Positions 32,734-43,333 of a stretch of DNA of 64,000 bases are shown in pieces. The notes beneath the pieces are model-generated. The model was given only the letters and a program-made list of their open reading frames with translations, did not search any database and was not told the origin of the DNA. The translations under genes were made by a program, and so were the position numbers. The stretch's first letter is position 1; each line of letters opens with the position of its first letter. This DNA comes from Lactiplantibacillus mudanjiangensis (GTDB taxonomy: Bacteria; Bacillota; Bacilli; Lactobacillales; Lactobacillaceae). The stretch spans positions 1 through 64,000 of the forward strand of contig NZ_BJDY01000001.1 in assembly GCF_005405385.1 (NCBI RefSeq), written 5' to 3'.

Positions 32734-32830
32734 AGGACAACGGGTTGCGGTTGAGCATTGCCTAGCTAAAGCCTGGATGCGGATTTTGCATTTAGGCTTT
32801 AGCGTAGCAAGCGGAAACCGTAGTTGTCCT
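32734..32830 (+). repeat. 97-base palindrome between T-box and leuS
   Basis: Nested arms AGGACAAC/GTTGTCCT, CGGTT/AACCG, TTGC/GCAA, GCTAAAGCCT/AGGCTTTAGC and ATGC/GCAT make a near-continuous long hairpin in the leuS 5' untranslated region, downstream of the T-box terminator. There is no T run, so it is not a terminator. It shares the string TGCCTAGCTA with the palindrome in the metK riboswitch. Confidence 0.85.
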
Positions 32831-32922
32831 GAACATGTTTCAAAAAAGCAGTCGACACTAGTCCAAAGTTAAGGTCAACATTGCTAGCTACATAGCAGGC
32901 ACAAGAAAGGGGTACTTTATTC

Positions 32923-35346
32923 ATGGCATACAACCATCACGTCATTGAACATAAATGGCAGCATTACTGGAAGGTCAATAAGACTTTCAAAACATTAGAC
33001 GGCACCGATAAGCCTAAATATTACGCATTGGACATGTTCCCTTATCCATCTGGTCAAGGGTTACACGTTGGGCATCCTGAAGGGTACACTGCGACAGATA
33101 TCATGTCTCGTTTGAAACGGATGCAAGGTTACAATGTATTACATCCAATGGGGTGGGATGCGTTTGGCCTTCCCGCTGAACAATATGCGTTAAAGACCGG
33201 GCATAACCCCAAAGACTTTACCGCTAAAAATATTAAAAACTTTAAACGCCAAATTCGCTCACTTGGGTTCTCATATGACTGGGATCGCGAAGTTAACACC
33301 ACTGATCCTAGCTTCTACAAGTGGACCCAATGGATTTTTGAGCAATTATACAAAAAAGGATTAGCTTACGAATCTGAAACGTTGGTTAACTGGGCCCCTG
33401 ATATGATGGGTGGGACCGTGGTTTCTAACGAAGAAGTGATTGACGGTAAGACTGAACGAGGCGGCTTCCCAGTTTATCGAGTGCCAATGAAACAATGGAG
33501 CTTGAAGATTACGGCGTATGCTGATCGTTTGATCGATGACTTAGATGACATCGACTGGCCTGAAAGCATTAAAGAACAACAACGTAACTGGATCGGTCGG
33601 TCAATCGGGGCAGCTATTCGCTTTAAGGTTGCCGGTGCTGAAGATCATCAAATCGAAGTCTTCTCAACGCGTCCAGATACGTTGTTTGGGGCTAGCTACT
33701 TAGTGTTGGCACCTGAACATGACTTAGTTGAAAAATTAACCACACCAGAACAAGCTGAAGTGGTTAAGGCTTATAAAGAAAAGATTTCAACCAAGTCTGA
33801 CTTGGAACGGACTGATTTGAATAAAGACAAGACTGGGGTCTTCACTGGGAGTTACGTCATTAACCCCGTTAATGGTGAAAAACTACCAATCTGGATTGCC
33901 GATTACGTTTTAGCTTCTTATGGGACTGGGGCCGTAATGGGTGTGCCTGCTCATGATGGTCGGGACTTTGAATTTGCCCACAAGTTTGATTTGCCAATCA
34001 AACCAGTAATTGCTGGTGACAACGATTATGACAAGCAAGTCTACACCGAAGATGGCGAACATATTAACTCTGGTTTCTTGGATGGCATGGCAACTAAACC
34101 GGCTGTTGACAAGATGGTTGACTGGTTAGTTGAACATGGTGCTGGTGAAAAGAAGGTTAACTACCGTTTACGGGACTGGATCTTCTCACGTCAACGTTAT
34201 TGGGGTGAACCTATTCCCGTTATTCATTGGGAAGATGGCGAAACCACATTAGTGCCTGAAGACGAATTACCATTGCGTTTACCAGCGACTAAGAACTTGG
34301 AACCATCCGGGACTGGTGAAAGCCCATTAGCCAATATTGACGATTGGGTCAATGTGGTTGATGAAAACGGTCGTAAAGGGAAACGTGAAACCAACACGAT
34401 GCCACAATGGGCTGGGAGTTCATGGTACTTCTTACGTTACGTTGATCCTCGCAACAGTGAAGCTTTAGCCGACTACAAGAAGTTGAAGTATTGGTCACCA
34501 GTTGACTTATACGTCGGTGGGGCGGAACATGCCGTCTTACATTTACTTTATGCCCGTTTCTGGCACAAGTTCTTGTATGACTTAGGCGTTGTACCTAATA
34601 AGGAACCTTTCCAGAAGTTAGTTAACCAAGGGATGATCTTGGGTGACAACCACGAAAAGATGTCGAAATCACGTGGGAATGTGGTTAACCCCGATGACAT
34701 CGTGGACCAATATGGTGCCGATACGTTACGGCTCTATGAAATGTTCATGGGACCATTGGAAGCGTCAATTCCTTGGAGTACCGAAGGCTTGCATGGTGCT
34801 AACAAGTGGATCGAACGGGTTTGGCGTTTAATCATTGACGAAAATAACCACGTTCGTGATCGCGTCACAACTTTCAATGATGGTAAGTTGGACAAGATCT
34901 ACAACGAAACGGTTAAAAAAGTCACCGAAGACTACGAAGCGATGCGCTTTAATATTGCCATCTCTCAAATGATGGTCTTCGTGAACGAAGCTTACAAGGT
35001 AGATGACTTACCAGTTGTTTATATTGAAGGCTTAGTGAAATTATTAGCCCCAATCACGCCACATTTATCTGAAGAATTATGGTCATTATTAGGCCATGAA
35101 CACACGATTTCTTACGCAAGTTTCCCAACTTATGATGAAAGTAAGTTAGTGGAAGATACCGTTCAAATCGTGCTTCAAGTTAACGGTAAAGTCCGCTCAC
35201 ATGCGGAAGTTGCGGTTGATATGGGTAAAGAAGACTTAGAAAAATTAGCCTTAGCTGATGAAAAGGTCCAAGAATTTATCGAAGGCAAGACGGTCCGTAA
35301 AGTGATCGCCTTACCTGGTAAATTGGTCAATATCGTCGCTAACTAA
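32923..35346 (+). CDS. leuS: Leucyl-tRNA synthetase
   Basis: A full-length 807-residue class I synthetase that charges tRNA-Leu. The HIGH-type motif is HVGH at residues 48-51, the KMSKS motif lies near residue 580, and the CP1 editing domain is recognisable from [26 protein letters not shown] precedes the ATG. Controlled by the T-box upstream. Confidence 0.97.
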   Translation: MAYNHHVIEHKWQHYWKVNKTFKTLDGTDKPKYYALDMFPYPSGQGLHVGHPEGYTATDIMSRLKRMQGYNVLHPMGWDAFGLPAEQYALKTGHNPKDFTAKNIKNFKRQIRSLGFSYDWDREVNTTDPSFYKWTQWIFEQLYKKGLAYESETLVNWAPDMMGGTVVSNEEVIDGKTERGGFPVYRVPMKQWSLKITAYADRLIDDLDDIDWPESIKEQQRNWIGRSIGAAIRFKVAGAEDHQIEVFSTRPDTLFGASYLVLAPEHDLVEKLTTPEQAEVVKAYKEKISTKSDLERTDLNKDKTGVFTGSYVINPVNGEKLPIWIADYVLASYGTGAVMGVPAHDGRDFEFAHKFDLPIKPVIAGDNDYDKQVYTEDGEHINSGFLDGMATKPAVDKMVDWLVEHGAGEKKVNYRLRDWIFSRQRYWGEPIPVIHWEDGETTLVPEDELPLRLPATKNLEPSGTGESPLANIDDWVNVVDENGRKGKRETNTMPQWAGSSWYFLRYVDPRNSEALADYKKLKYWSPVDLYVGGAEHAVLHLLYARFWHKFLYDLGVVPNKEPFQKLVNQGMILGDNHEKMSKSRGNVVNPDDIVDQYGADTLRLYEMFMGPLEASIPWSTEGLHGANKWIERVWRLIIDENNHVRDRVTTFNDGKLDKIYNETVKKVTEDYEAMRFNIAISQMMVFVNEAYKVDDLPVVYIEGLVKLLAPITPHLSEELWSLLGHEHTISYASFPTYDESKLVEDTVQIVLQVNGKVRSHAEVAVDMGKEDLEKLALADEKVQEFIEGKTVRKVIALPGKLVNIVAN

Positions 35347-35361
35347 ATTAGCTTGATAACG

Positions 35362-35399
35362 AGCGTCTGCAATCTACTGGATTGTGGGCGCTTTTTTTG
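35362..35399 (+). terminator. Terminator of leuS
   Basis: Arms AGCG..CAATC and GATTG..CGCT with a T run of seven. Confidence 0.82.
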
Positions 35400-35500
35400 T
35401 GAGCTTAGCCACATTGTAAAGGTGTTAAGACTTATTTAAACGTTGTTGCGCAGTTTATAATGATATGATTAGGTTATCAAAAGGTTAATGAGGTGTAAGA

Positions 35501-36250
35501 ATGAGGAAATGGATTAAATGGCTATTAGTGGGGTGCTTACTCCTTTTGCTTGGGGTAGGAGCAGTCTATGAGCATGCGCAACAAGGGACCTCAGCCCAGG
35601 CTAAGACGAAAGCATTACCCAAGAATGAAGGTAAAGTTATTGTTTATTATCGGTATGGTAAAAAGGGCAGTTCACACAAATCGGTTTATGAGACAAAGAC
35701 ATTAACTGGAAAAGTTGGGACGACTTATCACACATATGCTGCTGACCTGTTGAACAATTATAATTGGATGGTGTTGCATAGTCATTCTAAAAATGTAACG
35801 GGTACCTATACTCATAAAAAAACAACTAAAGTTTATTACGATTATTGGGATGTGGTTGAAAAGAATTATGAGTTTAAACATGGCGCGGATTTGTTACTAG
35901 AATTAACTGCTGATCATCGAATTGGTGGTTTTGATCGTAACTTGCAAGATGGTGTTGAAATGGTGGCACAACGACCAAGTTTTAAGCAATCATATTATGA
36001 AGTTACCTATTCTGAGCGTGGGGATACGAGTGGTGAGGGTAAAAATGATAGTGGTCTGAAAGAATTCAGGTATCGATTAGGCACAACTCATCGCTACAAA
36101 GATCCTAGAAATGGCAACATTTATACGCTGGTCATTACGAAAAAAGGTGGCATTACTTTCCATGCAGTTGCCACTAAGGGTAGCACGATGGATGAATTGG
36201 TCAAGGTCAATGCACGTGGTAAATTAGTTAAAGCGGAGATTAAAAAATAA
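35501..36250 (+). CDS. Membrane-anchored protein with a MucBP-like domain
   Basis: A 249-residue protein with an N-terminal signal anchor (WLLVGCLLLLLGVGAVYEHA). Residues about 45-115 match the MucBP fold: GKVIVYYRYGKKG, then LTGKVGTTY, then NVTGTY and a closing VYYDY strand. MucBP domains occur in mucin-binding and peptidoglycan-attached adhesins. The remainder (residues 120-249) is not recognised. There is no LPxTG. A Cys in the signal segment (VGCLLLLL) is followed by hydrophobic residues and does not form a convincing lipobox. Monocistronic. Confidence 0.75.
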   Translation: MRKWIKWLLVGCLLLLLGVGAVYEHAQQGTSAQAKTKALPKNEGKVIVYYRYGKKGSSHKSVYETKTLTGKVGTTYHTYAADLLNNYNWMVLHSHSKNVTGTYTHKKTTKVYYDYWDVVEKNYEFKHGADLLLELTADHRIGGFDRNLQDGVEMVAQRPSFKQSYYEVTYSERGDTSGEGKNDSGLKEFRYRLGTTHRYKDPRNGNIYTLVITKKGGITFHAVATKGSTMDELVKVNARGKLVKAEIKK

Positions 36251-36265
36251 GATAGTTATTTGGCA

Positions 36266-36296
36266 GGAATCCTGACGGTTGTTAGGATTCTTTTTG
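36266..36296 (+). terminator. Terminator of the MucBP gene
   Basis: Arms GAATCCT and AGGATTC around a 10-base loop, followed by TTTTTG. Confidence 0.8.
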
Positions 36297-36435
36297 ATAA
36301 TCTGTGGTCATTCGGAAATAGTGGGGTTGATTAAGGTTCGTTTAAACTCGTGAGTTAACTCAGAATTAAATTGCAAGTTATCAAGATTTCCTCTAGAATA
36401 GTTAAGATTGAACTAAGAAAGTGGGTTAAGCAAAC

Positions 36436-38106
36436 ATGTCTGAGGAATCGCAAGCAAATCAGCCACAAGGTGGACACGTTAATTCGGAAGCTGACGCGCA
36501 TCAAAAGATGGTGCGGGGCTCAGCTTGGATGACAGCCGGGAGCCTCTTTTCACGGATTCTCGGGGCTATTTACATTATCCCCTGGGTCATGTGGCTCGGT
36601 AGTGCCTCTGCACAAGGGAATGCCCTCTATGCAAAGGGGTATAATATTTATAGTTTCTTCCTGTTAGTGGCGATTGGTGGGATTCCGTCAGCCATTTCAA
36701 AACAGGTTTCGGAATATAATGCGATGAATGAATACGGTGTCGGTCAGCGTTTATTTAAACGGGGCTTACTCCTGACAACGGCCATGGGGATTGTCGCGGG
36801 GTGCATTTTATGGTTTGGTGCGCAACCGATTGGGGCCGTGTTTGGTGGTAGCGATCCACATATGATTCCCGTCTTACGGGCGTTAGCGATTGCATTAGTG
36901 ATTATTCCATCGATGTCGTTAACTCGGGGGTTCTTCCAAGGTTATCAAGAGATGGCGCCTTCAGCGGTGTCTCAATTTGTTGAACAAGTCTTTCGAGTGG
37001 TTTATATGTTGGCCGCAACTTATTTTATCATGCGGGTGCAACGTGGTGATTGGGTTAATGCAATTACCCAATCGACTTTTGCGGCTTTTATTGGGGCGGC
37101 CGCGAGTTTCTTACTACTCGGTTGGCACTATTATCGCAAACAACCGGAATTAAATCGATTGGCGGCACAAAGTAACGATCATTTAGTGATCCCAGTTTGG
37201 CAGCTCTTTAAAGATATTATTATTCAAGCGATTCCGTTTATCGTGATTGATACGGCTACAACGGTCTTTAACTTGTTTGATCAAGCGACATTCCAACCGA
37301 TTATGGAACATGTTTTCCATATGAATGTGTCAACGATTAATACGTTGTATGCCTTATTTGCGTTTAACTCTAACAAACTGGTCATGATTATCGTCTCATT
37401 GGCCTCCGCGATTGCCATTACCGTGGTCCCATTACTTTCAGAATCATTAGCGGCCCATAATTTAAGACAAATTCGTAAGCAATTAGAAGATGCCTTGATT
37501 TTGTTCCTCTTCATCATGATTCCCGGTTCTTTAGGCATGGCGGCAGTAGCTTATCCATTAAACACACTCTTTTATGGTTACGATGAATTGGGTGCGTTGA
37601 TTTTACAGATTTCCGCGTTCACCGCCATTATCTTAGGCTTGTTTACGGTGACATCGGCCTTAATGCAAGGCTTATCGCGTAATCGTGACGTGATTAGGTT
37701 CTATTTGATCGGGTTGATTGTCAAATTAATTATTCAAGTCCCGTGTGTCATCTTCTTATCAGCTGCAGGGCCATTAGTGGCGACTGCTGTTGGGATGGCT
37801 GTTGCCAGCTTCATGATTCTGTATGATCTTGAGGTCAATTTTGGTGTTCGGTATGCTAAATTGTTACCAAAAATCAATCGAATTTTGATTTATTCTATTT
37901 TGACCTACTTGGCGGCGACTTTAGTGGTCCATGGGTTAAACTTGATTTTAAATGAACAAAGTAAGTTGCAAGCATTAGTGATCGTGATTGTTGCCGTGGC
38001 TGCTGGTGGCGCAGTTTATGCGTACTTTGCCTTGAAGTCACACTTAGCTGACTTAATGATTGGCAGTCGAGCAGCCAGTTTACGGCGAAAACTACGGATT
38101 AAGTAG
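36436..38106 (+). CDS. MurJ/YtgP-type lipid II or polysaccharide flippase
   Basis: A 556-residue MOP-superfamily flippase with about 14 helices after a hydrophilic N-terminal tail of 25 residues. GSAWMTAGSLFSRILGAIYIIPW opens the membrane part and FFQGYQEMAPSAVSQFVEQVFRV is a hallmark of the YtgP/SpoVB branch, whose members flip lipid II in Gram-positive bacteria. Followed after seven bases by an RsuA-type gene, as in many Firmicutes. Essentiality is inferred from the family only. Confidence 0.88.
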   Translation: MSEESQANQPQGGHVNSEADAHQKMVRGSAWMTAGSLFSRILGAIYIIPWVMWLGSASAQGNALYAKGYNIYSFFLLVAIGGIPSAISKQVSEYNAMNEYGVGQRLFKRGLLLTTAMGIVAGCILWFGAQPIGAVFGGSDPHMIPVLRALAIALVIIPSMSLTRGFFQGYQEMAPSAVSQFVEQVFRVVYMLAATYFIMRVQRGDWVNAITQSTFAAFIGAAASFLLLGWHYYRKQPELNRLAAQSNDHLVIPVWQLFKDIIIQAIPFIVIDTATTVFNLFDQATFQPIMEHVFHMNVSTINTLYALFAFNSNKLVMIIVSLASAIAITVVPLLSESLAAHNLRQIRKQLEDALILFLFIMIPGSLGMAAVAYPLNTLFYGYDELGALILQISAFTAIILGLFTVTSALMQGLSRNRDVIRFYLIGLIVKLIIQVPCVIFLSAAGPLVATAVGMAVASFMILYDLEVNFGVRYAKLLPKINRILIYSILTYLAATLVVHGLNLILNEQSKLQALVIVIVAVAAGGAVYAYFALKSHLADLMIGSRAASLRRKLRIK

Positions 38107-38113
38107 GTGAATT

Positions 38114-38848
38114 ATGCGAATTGATAAATTTTTACATGCGATGCGCATTGGGACGCGGACTCAGGTGCGTCGGTTAATTAAAGATGGCCATATTAGTGCG
38201 AACGGCGAGCGGGTTTTATCAGGCAAACAACAAGTTAACCCGGTGAACGATGCCGTGTTTTTAGATGATGAACAAGTACGCTATCAACAATATTTTTACT
38301 ATGTCATGAATAAGCCGGTTGGGGCAATTACGGCGACAACTGATGCGACCGATAAGACAGTGCTCGATTTGTTTAACAAAACGGATTATCGTGATGATCT
38401 GTTTCCGGTTGGTCGCTTAGATAAAGATACAGAAGGTATTCTGTTAATTACTAATGACGGCGGCTTGTCGCACGCGCTAGTTTCGCCAGCGCACCATGTC
38501 ACCAAGGTCTATGAGGCCGAAGTCACCGGTGAAATTACGGCTGATCAAGTGGCTGGGTTTAATGACGGCTTAACACTAAAAGACGGCACCGAATTGCAAC
38601 CAGCCCAGGCTGAGATTGTGGCGTTCCATGAAATTGAAAACTTTACCACGATTCGGATGATGATCCATGAAGGCAAGTATCATCAAGTTAAACGGATGAT
38701 CGGGACTTTGGGTGAACGAGTCGTGCAATTGAAACGGATTAAATTTGGCTCATTGACGTTGCCAGTTGGCTTGTTAGCGGGAAATTATCGAGCATTGACC
38801 GATGACGAATTAGTCGCATTAAAGGCTGATGCTGGACAAACTGAATAA
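38114..38848 (+). CDS. RsuA-family 16S rRNA pseudouridine synthase
   Basis: A 244-residue pseudouridine synthase. The N-terminal S4 RNA-binding domain (MRIDKFLHAM ... RRLIKDGHISANG) covers residues 1-60; the catalytic Asp is D103 in GRLDKDTEG. The target is probably the uridine corresponding to 16S rRNA position 516 of E. coli. In an operon with the flippase gene. Confidence 0.92.
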   Translation: MRIDKFLHAMRIGTRTQVRRLIKDGHISANGERVLSGKQQVNPVNDAVFLDDEQVRYQQYFYYVMNKPVGAITATTDATDKTVLDLFNKTDYRDDLFPVGRLDKDTEGILLITNDGGLSHALVSPAHHVTKVYEAEVTGEITADQVAGFNDGLTLKDGTELQPAQAEIVAFHEIENFTTIRMMIHEGKYHQVKRMIGTLGERVVQLKRIKFGSLTLPVGLLAGNYRALTDDELVALKADAGQTE

Positions 38849-38869
38849 GATGATGTCAGTTACAAGACC

Positions 38870-38911
38870 GGGTTTTCAGAAGCGACATATTCTGAAAACC
38901 TTGTTTTTTTA
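38870..38911 (+). terminator. Terminator after the pseudouridine synthase gene
   Basis: Arms GGTTTTCAGAA and TTCTGAAAACC, then TTGTTTTTTT. Confidence 0.88.
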
Positions 38912-39050
38912 GGCTCTTTTTTCTTATTGATGGCACAATTGTTTCAGATTTGTCTTTTTTTTGAAATGAAATAATGCTATTATAAACAAATAATACTTAT
39001 GAACACTATTATTATTTACTTACTATTTGTAGCATTACTGGAGGGATTTG

Positions 39051-40898
39051 ATGACGACGCAACAGCTATCCTTAGATTTACCGGTCTTCTTGATTCGGAT
39101 TGTCATTGTGAGTTTTTTTAGTATTGGGTTTATCCAATTTTTTCAAAGAATTTGGAATGATGTTTTTGATAAGCCTAACCCCGTACGAACCACTTACTGG
39201 GGGAAACGGCTGCTGTTAACGGTACTGACAGTTGTTCTGGGTACCTTGATTCACTTGGATGCGATGTGGTTTATTCATAATGATTCGGCCATTATTTATC
39301 ACAATTGGGCGTTGTTTGTCCTGATTTTGCCGTTATTATTTGATGGCTTTTCAAAATTAGAATTGGGTATTCAGATAGCAGCGTTAGTTAGTATCTGGGT
39401 CATGCATCATGATCCTAACCTCTTTGAGCCAGCTATTTTAATCGCTTTTGTGGTCTATATTTTACTGATTATATTACTAAAACGTTTCCGCCACGAAATT
39501 ATGCGTAACTGGTGGCTGGGGGTTTTAGGTGCGAGTGTACTATCCGCGTTATTTTGGTTCACCGTGCCGGTACATTCCATGGGGATGCATGTGACGGTTG
39601 AGTGGGCGTTACAGGCAGTCATTCTCTATACCTTAATGGTGGCGTTTGTTTTAGGGTATTGGATTCGCCAGTATCGTGAAGATCAACATCGACGGCGATT
39701 AGAACGCCTGGCAGACTATGAGCGTGGCGTTGAGCATAATAGCTATGCCGATCACCAACAAGAATTGCAAACGATTTTTTCAACTGCCCAAGCAAATGAA
39801 AGCAAGTTGAGCTTTGCGACGTTTGATTTGGATAATCTAAAGGCCATTAATGATCGTTTTGGGCGACTAGCTGGTAATGCGGTCTTACTAGGCGTCGCTG
39901 AACTGATGAAACAATTGTTGGCTGACTCAAAAGTGGACTATCAACTTTTCTTAACCAGTGGTGAGGAGTACAACGTGATTTTCCCGGGTCGTAGTGCCCA
40001 TGACGTTTTACCAATTGTCAGCGCCTGTTGGCAAGGTATTCGTAAGAGCGAGTTTGCTTACGAAGATCGGTTTATCACTGTAACAACCTCGGTCGGGGTA
40101 ACAGAGGTACGTCAAGACGATACCACCATTAATAGTCTTTATAAGCGGGCCGATGATGCGTTATTGAAGAGTAAACAAGCTGGAAAAGACACAATTACGA
40201 TTGACGGTGAGATTGTGGTTGAAAATCGTCATGAAAAAGATTTATCTGAATATTGTTATTTTTCACAAGGGGTCTATGATGTTCAAGATGACCAATTACC
40301 GATGTATTATCATGAATTGTTGTTGAGAACTTACGACGCTACTCAAAAGCGTTGGATCTTACCAGACTATTTTGAAATTCCTGTCTGGATGCAAATCACG
40401 TTGCTCAAAGAACTGATGGCGCATACGTCAATTCAACGGTTTAACTTGAATTTAACGGCGGCTCAGTTTAATGATATTGAAGTTGCTCAGGCATTGACTC
40501 AGTTCGCCAATAGTTCAGAAGGGCCAGAGCAGTTATCGATCGAAATCACAGATTTAAAGGACTCACAAACAACACGCCGAATTAGTGCCTTGTATCGGTC
40601 CGTCAATATGAAAATTTTGATTGATGATGTCGGTAGTGATAATTCGTTTGAATTGGTTAGTGGTGCATTGCCATATGTGAATGGCATCAAATTTGCAATG
40701 CAAAACTTGCGCCAAAGTACGAGTGAAGATGAATTGGCAGAACGTGTGGCTTTTTGGTTTAAGATTGCGCAAAAGAACCAGTTGAACTTTATTTTAGAAG
40801 GGGTCGAGACCGAAGCCGAATTAGCCATGGCGAAATCATTAGGCATTCCGTATGTGCAAGGCTATTTCTTTGGTAAGCCAGCACCAGTTAAAAGTTAG
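39051..40898 (+). CDS. Membrane GGDEF-EAL protein (cyclic-di-GMP turnover)
   Basis: A 615-residue protein: about six membrane helices (residues 10-205), a short linker, a GGDEF domain (about 235-385) whose signature reads SGEEY (residues about 303-307), and a C-terminal EAL domain (about 395-612). The EAL ligands appear conserved: Glu in HELLLR, Asn in NLNLTA, Glu in IEITD, two Asp in IDDVG, Lys in GIKF, Glu in LEGVET and Gln in VQGYFF. It may therefore make and/or degrade cyclic-di-GMP in response to a membrane signal. ATG at 39051 follows GGAGGG. No PilZ or other receptor was seen nearby. Confidence 0.88.
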   Translation: MTTQQLSLDLPVFLIRIVIVSFFSIGFIQFFQRIWNDVFDKPNPVRTTYWGKRLLLTVLTVVLGTLIHLDAMWFIHNDSAIIYHNWALFVLILPLLFDGFSKLELGIQIAALVSIWVMHHDPNLFEPAILIAFVVYILLIILLKRFRHEIMRNWWLGVLGASVLSALFWFTVPVHSMGMHVTVEWALQAVILYTLMVAFVLGYWIRQYREDQHRRRLERLADYERGVEHNSYADHQQELQTIFSTAQANESKLSFATFDLDNLKAINDRFGRLAGNAVLLGVAELMKQLLADSKVDYQLFLTSGEEYNVIFPGRSAHDVLPIVSACWQGIRKSEFAYEDRFITVTTSVGVTEVRQDDTTINSLYKRADDALLKSKQAGKDTITIDGEIVVENRHEKDLSEYCYFSQGVYDVQDDQLPMYYHELLLRTYDATQKRWILPDYFEIPVWMQITLLKELMAHTSIQRFNLNLTAAQFNDIEVAQALTQFANSSEGPEQLSIEITDLKDSQTTRRISALYRSVNMKILIDDVGSDNSFELVSGALPYVNGIKFAMQNLRQSTSEDELAERVAFWFKIAQKNQLNFILEGVETEAELAMAKSLGIPYVQGYFFGKPAPVKS

Positions 40899-40910
40899 TC
40901 GTAGTGTTTG

Positions 40911-40954
40911 AAAAAAGGCGGTAGAAAATCCGATGATTTTCTACCGACTTTTTG
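40911..40954. terminator. Bidirectional terminator
   Basis: Arms CGGTAGAAAATC (40919-40930) and GATTTTCTACCG (40935-40946), flanked by A6 and T5, shared by the convergent GGDEF-EAL and nnrD genes. Confidence 0.92.
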
Positions 40955-40956
40955 AG

Positions 40957-41784
40957 TCATTTTTGACTATAACGGTGTAAATATTGTGGAATTAATGGCG
41001 TGATCTGATGTGGTAAGACAACGTATTTTTTTTGTGCGAGATCATCGGCAATCTGGCTATGAACGTAGACGGCACTTAAAATGGCCTTGGTAAAATCAGT
41101 GAATTGGGCACTAAAACCACCGACCATTCCGGCGAGTGTATCACCCATGCCACCGGTTGCCATCGCGGGTGTCCCGGCAATATTTTGCCAACTACTTATT
41201 CCTTGATAAATCGTTGTTTGATGACTCTTTACAACTGCGGTGACGCCGAGTTGCTGAGCCGCAGCTAAATTAGCAGTAGGTGTTTGGTCGACAATCGCTA
41301 GACCACTGAGTCGTTGCCATTCCATTTGATGCGGTGTGACAACAATTGAGCCTGCGGGTAACGGCTGTGAGTGGGTGGCTAGTAATGTAATCGCCGAGCC
41401 GTCAATCACGAGTCGCTGGGTGGCCGTTAATTCGGTTAAAACAGTTGTAAGTAGTTTTTTTGCTAAATCATCGGTACCCAATCCCGGGCCAATCACAATA
41501 ACGGTCGCGGATTTAAGTTGTTGTTTAACAAAAGTGAGGTCAGTGTAGTCAACGACCATTGCTTCTGGTAATTGGGCATGAAGACTCGTGAAATTTTCAG
41601 GGTCAGTGGCAACCGTAACGAGGCCCGCACCACTATAAACTGCGGCAGTGGCGGCCATGATGATGGCGCCACCAAAATTTTGATTACCACCAATGAGCAG
41701 TAAGCGGCCATAAGTGCCTTTATGTGAGTCAGCTGGTCGTGGTGTAATCGTTTGTGCCACTAGGGCTGAGGTAATAGGTTTCAT
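40957..41784 (-). CDS. nnrD: ADP-dependent NAD(P)H-hydrate dehydratase
   Basis: A 275-residue metabolite-repair enzyme that restores damaged NAD(P)H hydrates. The ribokinase-like fold shows SHKGTYGRLLLIGGNQNFGGA near the N-terminus, GPGLG in the middle and the catalytic ATGGMGDTLAG near the C-terminus. The epimerase partner domain (NnrE) is not fused and not in the window. Monocistronic. Confidence 0.92.
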   Translation of the reverse strand: MKPITSALVAQTITPRPADSHKGTYGRLLLIGGNQNFGGAIIMAATAAVYSGAGLVTVATDPENFTSLHAQLPEAMVVDYTDLTFVKQQLKSATVIVIGPGLGTDDLAKKLLTTVLTELTATQRLVIDGSAITLLATHSQPLPAGSIVVTPHQMEWQRLSGLAIVDQTPTANLAAAQQLGVTAVVKSHQTTIYQGISSWQNIAGTPAMATGGMGDTLAGMVGGFSAQFTDFTKAILSAVYVHSQIADDLAQKKYVVLPHQITPLIPQYLHRYSQK

Positions 41785-41906
41785 CGTTAAGCTTCCTTTC
41801 GTACTTTACGCTTAGTATAGCAGACTTGATAACGGTTGCTTAAGATTATTAACTTAGCGCAACCTATGCTAAAATTAACTTATAATAGAATTGGGAGGCA
41901 CCAAAG

Positions 41907-43310
41907 ATGACAATTGATTGGTCAACAGAAGCAGCTAAACGGCAAGATGATTACTTAGCCGACTTAACCACCATGTTACGCGTACCTAGTTTTCGCGATG
42001 ATAGTCAGGCCACTGACGATGCACCATTGGGACCAGGACCTAAAAAAGCCTTGGAAACGTTCTTAGCTATCGCTAAACGTGATGGCTTTAAGACGAAAAA
42101 TATCGACAACTTGGTCGGTTATGCGGAATATGGCGAAGGCGATGAAACGCTAGCCGTGTTAGCGCATGTGGATACGATGCCAGCTGGTAATGGTTGGGAT
42201 ACTGATCCATTTGAACCAACGATTAAAGATGGTAAGTTATATGCGCGGGGCGCATCTGATGATAAGGGACCTGGGATGGCTGCTTATTATGGGTTGAAGA
42301 TGGTTAAAGACTTAGGCCTCAAATTAAACAAAAAAGTGCGTTTTATTGTCGGTACTGATGAAGAAAGTAACTGGACTGGGATGAAACGGTATTTTGAAGT
42401 TGAACCAGCGCCAACATTAGGCTTTTCACCCGATGCTGAATTTCCGTTAATTAATGGTGAAAAAGGGAACGTTAGTTTACAAGTTCATTTTGGCAACACT
42501 GATACGGGTGACTTTAACCTCGTTTCCTTTGAGTCTGGATTACGAGAAAACATGGTTCCTCGTGAAGCTGTTGCGGTCGTTTCAACAGATAACAATGAAC
42601 AACTTGCGGCAGACTTTACGGCTTACTTGGATGAACAACCGGTTATTGGTGAATTAACGGTCGTCGATGCGGGCGTTCGCTTAGAAGTGATTGGGAAAGC
42701 TGCTCATGGGATGGAACCACGTAATGGGATTAATGCCGGGACTTATTTGGCTGATTTTCTACAACGTTATGCCTTTGCTGGCGATGCTAAAAACTTCTTA
42801 GGCTTTATTGCTGAAAAGTTACATGTGGATTCACGAGTTGAACACCTTGGCTTAGCCTTTACTGATGACGTAATGGGCGATTTGACGATGAATGTTGGTT
42901 TATTACACTTTGATCATCAAAACGGTGGCGACTTAACGTTGAATTTCCGTTATCCAAAGGGGATCGAACCAGCAACTTTAACTAAGGGTGTCAAAGCCGA
43001 ATTACCAGCTGGCGCAACGGTTAGCCAAGGTGACTTCATGGTGCCACATTACGTTGACCCTGAAGATCCAATTGTGAAGGACTTAATGGACGTCTATCGT
43101 CGTCAAACAGGCGATGTTGACTCACAACCTGAAATCGTTGGTGGTGGGACATACGGTCGAATGATGGCACGTGGAGTGGCCTTTGGTGCCTTGTTCCCAC
43201 ATACTGAAGATACGATGCACCAAGCCAATGAATTCCAACCAGTTGCTGATTTAATGGCAGCGATGTCTATCTATGGGGAATCCATTGCTGTGTTAGCGAC
43301 TGACAAGTAA
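41907..43310 (+). CDS. pepV: Dipeptidase PepV
   Basis: A 467-residue M20-family dizinc dipeptidase. Zinc ligands and catalytic residues are visible in LAHVDTMPAG (His and Asp near 87 and 89), GASDDKGPG, TDEESNW and the C-terminal FPHTEDTMHQ. It releases amino acids from imported dipeptides, a standard activity of lactic acid bacteria. AATTGGGAGG precedes the ATG. The universal stress protein gene follows 23 bases later and probably shares its transcript. Confidence 0.95.
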   Translation: MTIDWSTEAAKRQDDYLADLTTMLRVPSFRDDSQATDDAPLGPGPKKALETFLAIAKRDGFKTKNIDNLVGYAEYGEGDETLAVLAHVDTMPAGNGWDTDPFEPTIKDGKLYARGASDDKGPGMAAYYGLKMVKDLGLKLNKKVRFIVGTDEESNWTGMKRYFEVEPAPTLGFSPDAEFPLINGEKGNVSLQVHFGNTDTGDFNLVSFESGLRENMVPREAVAVVSTDNNEQLAADFTAYLDEQPVIGELTVVDAGVRLEVIGKAAHGMEPRNGINAGTYLADFLQRYAFAGDAKNFLGFIAEKLHVDSRVEHLGLAFTDDVMGDLTMNVGLLHFDHQNGGDLTLNFRYPKGIEPATLTKGVKAELPAGATVSQGDFMVPHYVDPEDPIVKDLMDVYRRQTGDVDSQPEIVGGGTYGRMMARGVAFGALFPHTEDTMHQANEFQPVADLMAAMSIYGESIAVLATDK

Positions 43311-43333
43311 GACCTTTTAAGGAGGGGATTGCC

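Noticed and set aside
39048-39053. TTG three bases before the GGDEF-EAL ATG as the start
   Set aside because: The ribosome site GGAGGG is at better distance from the ATG at 39051.
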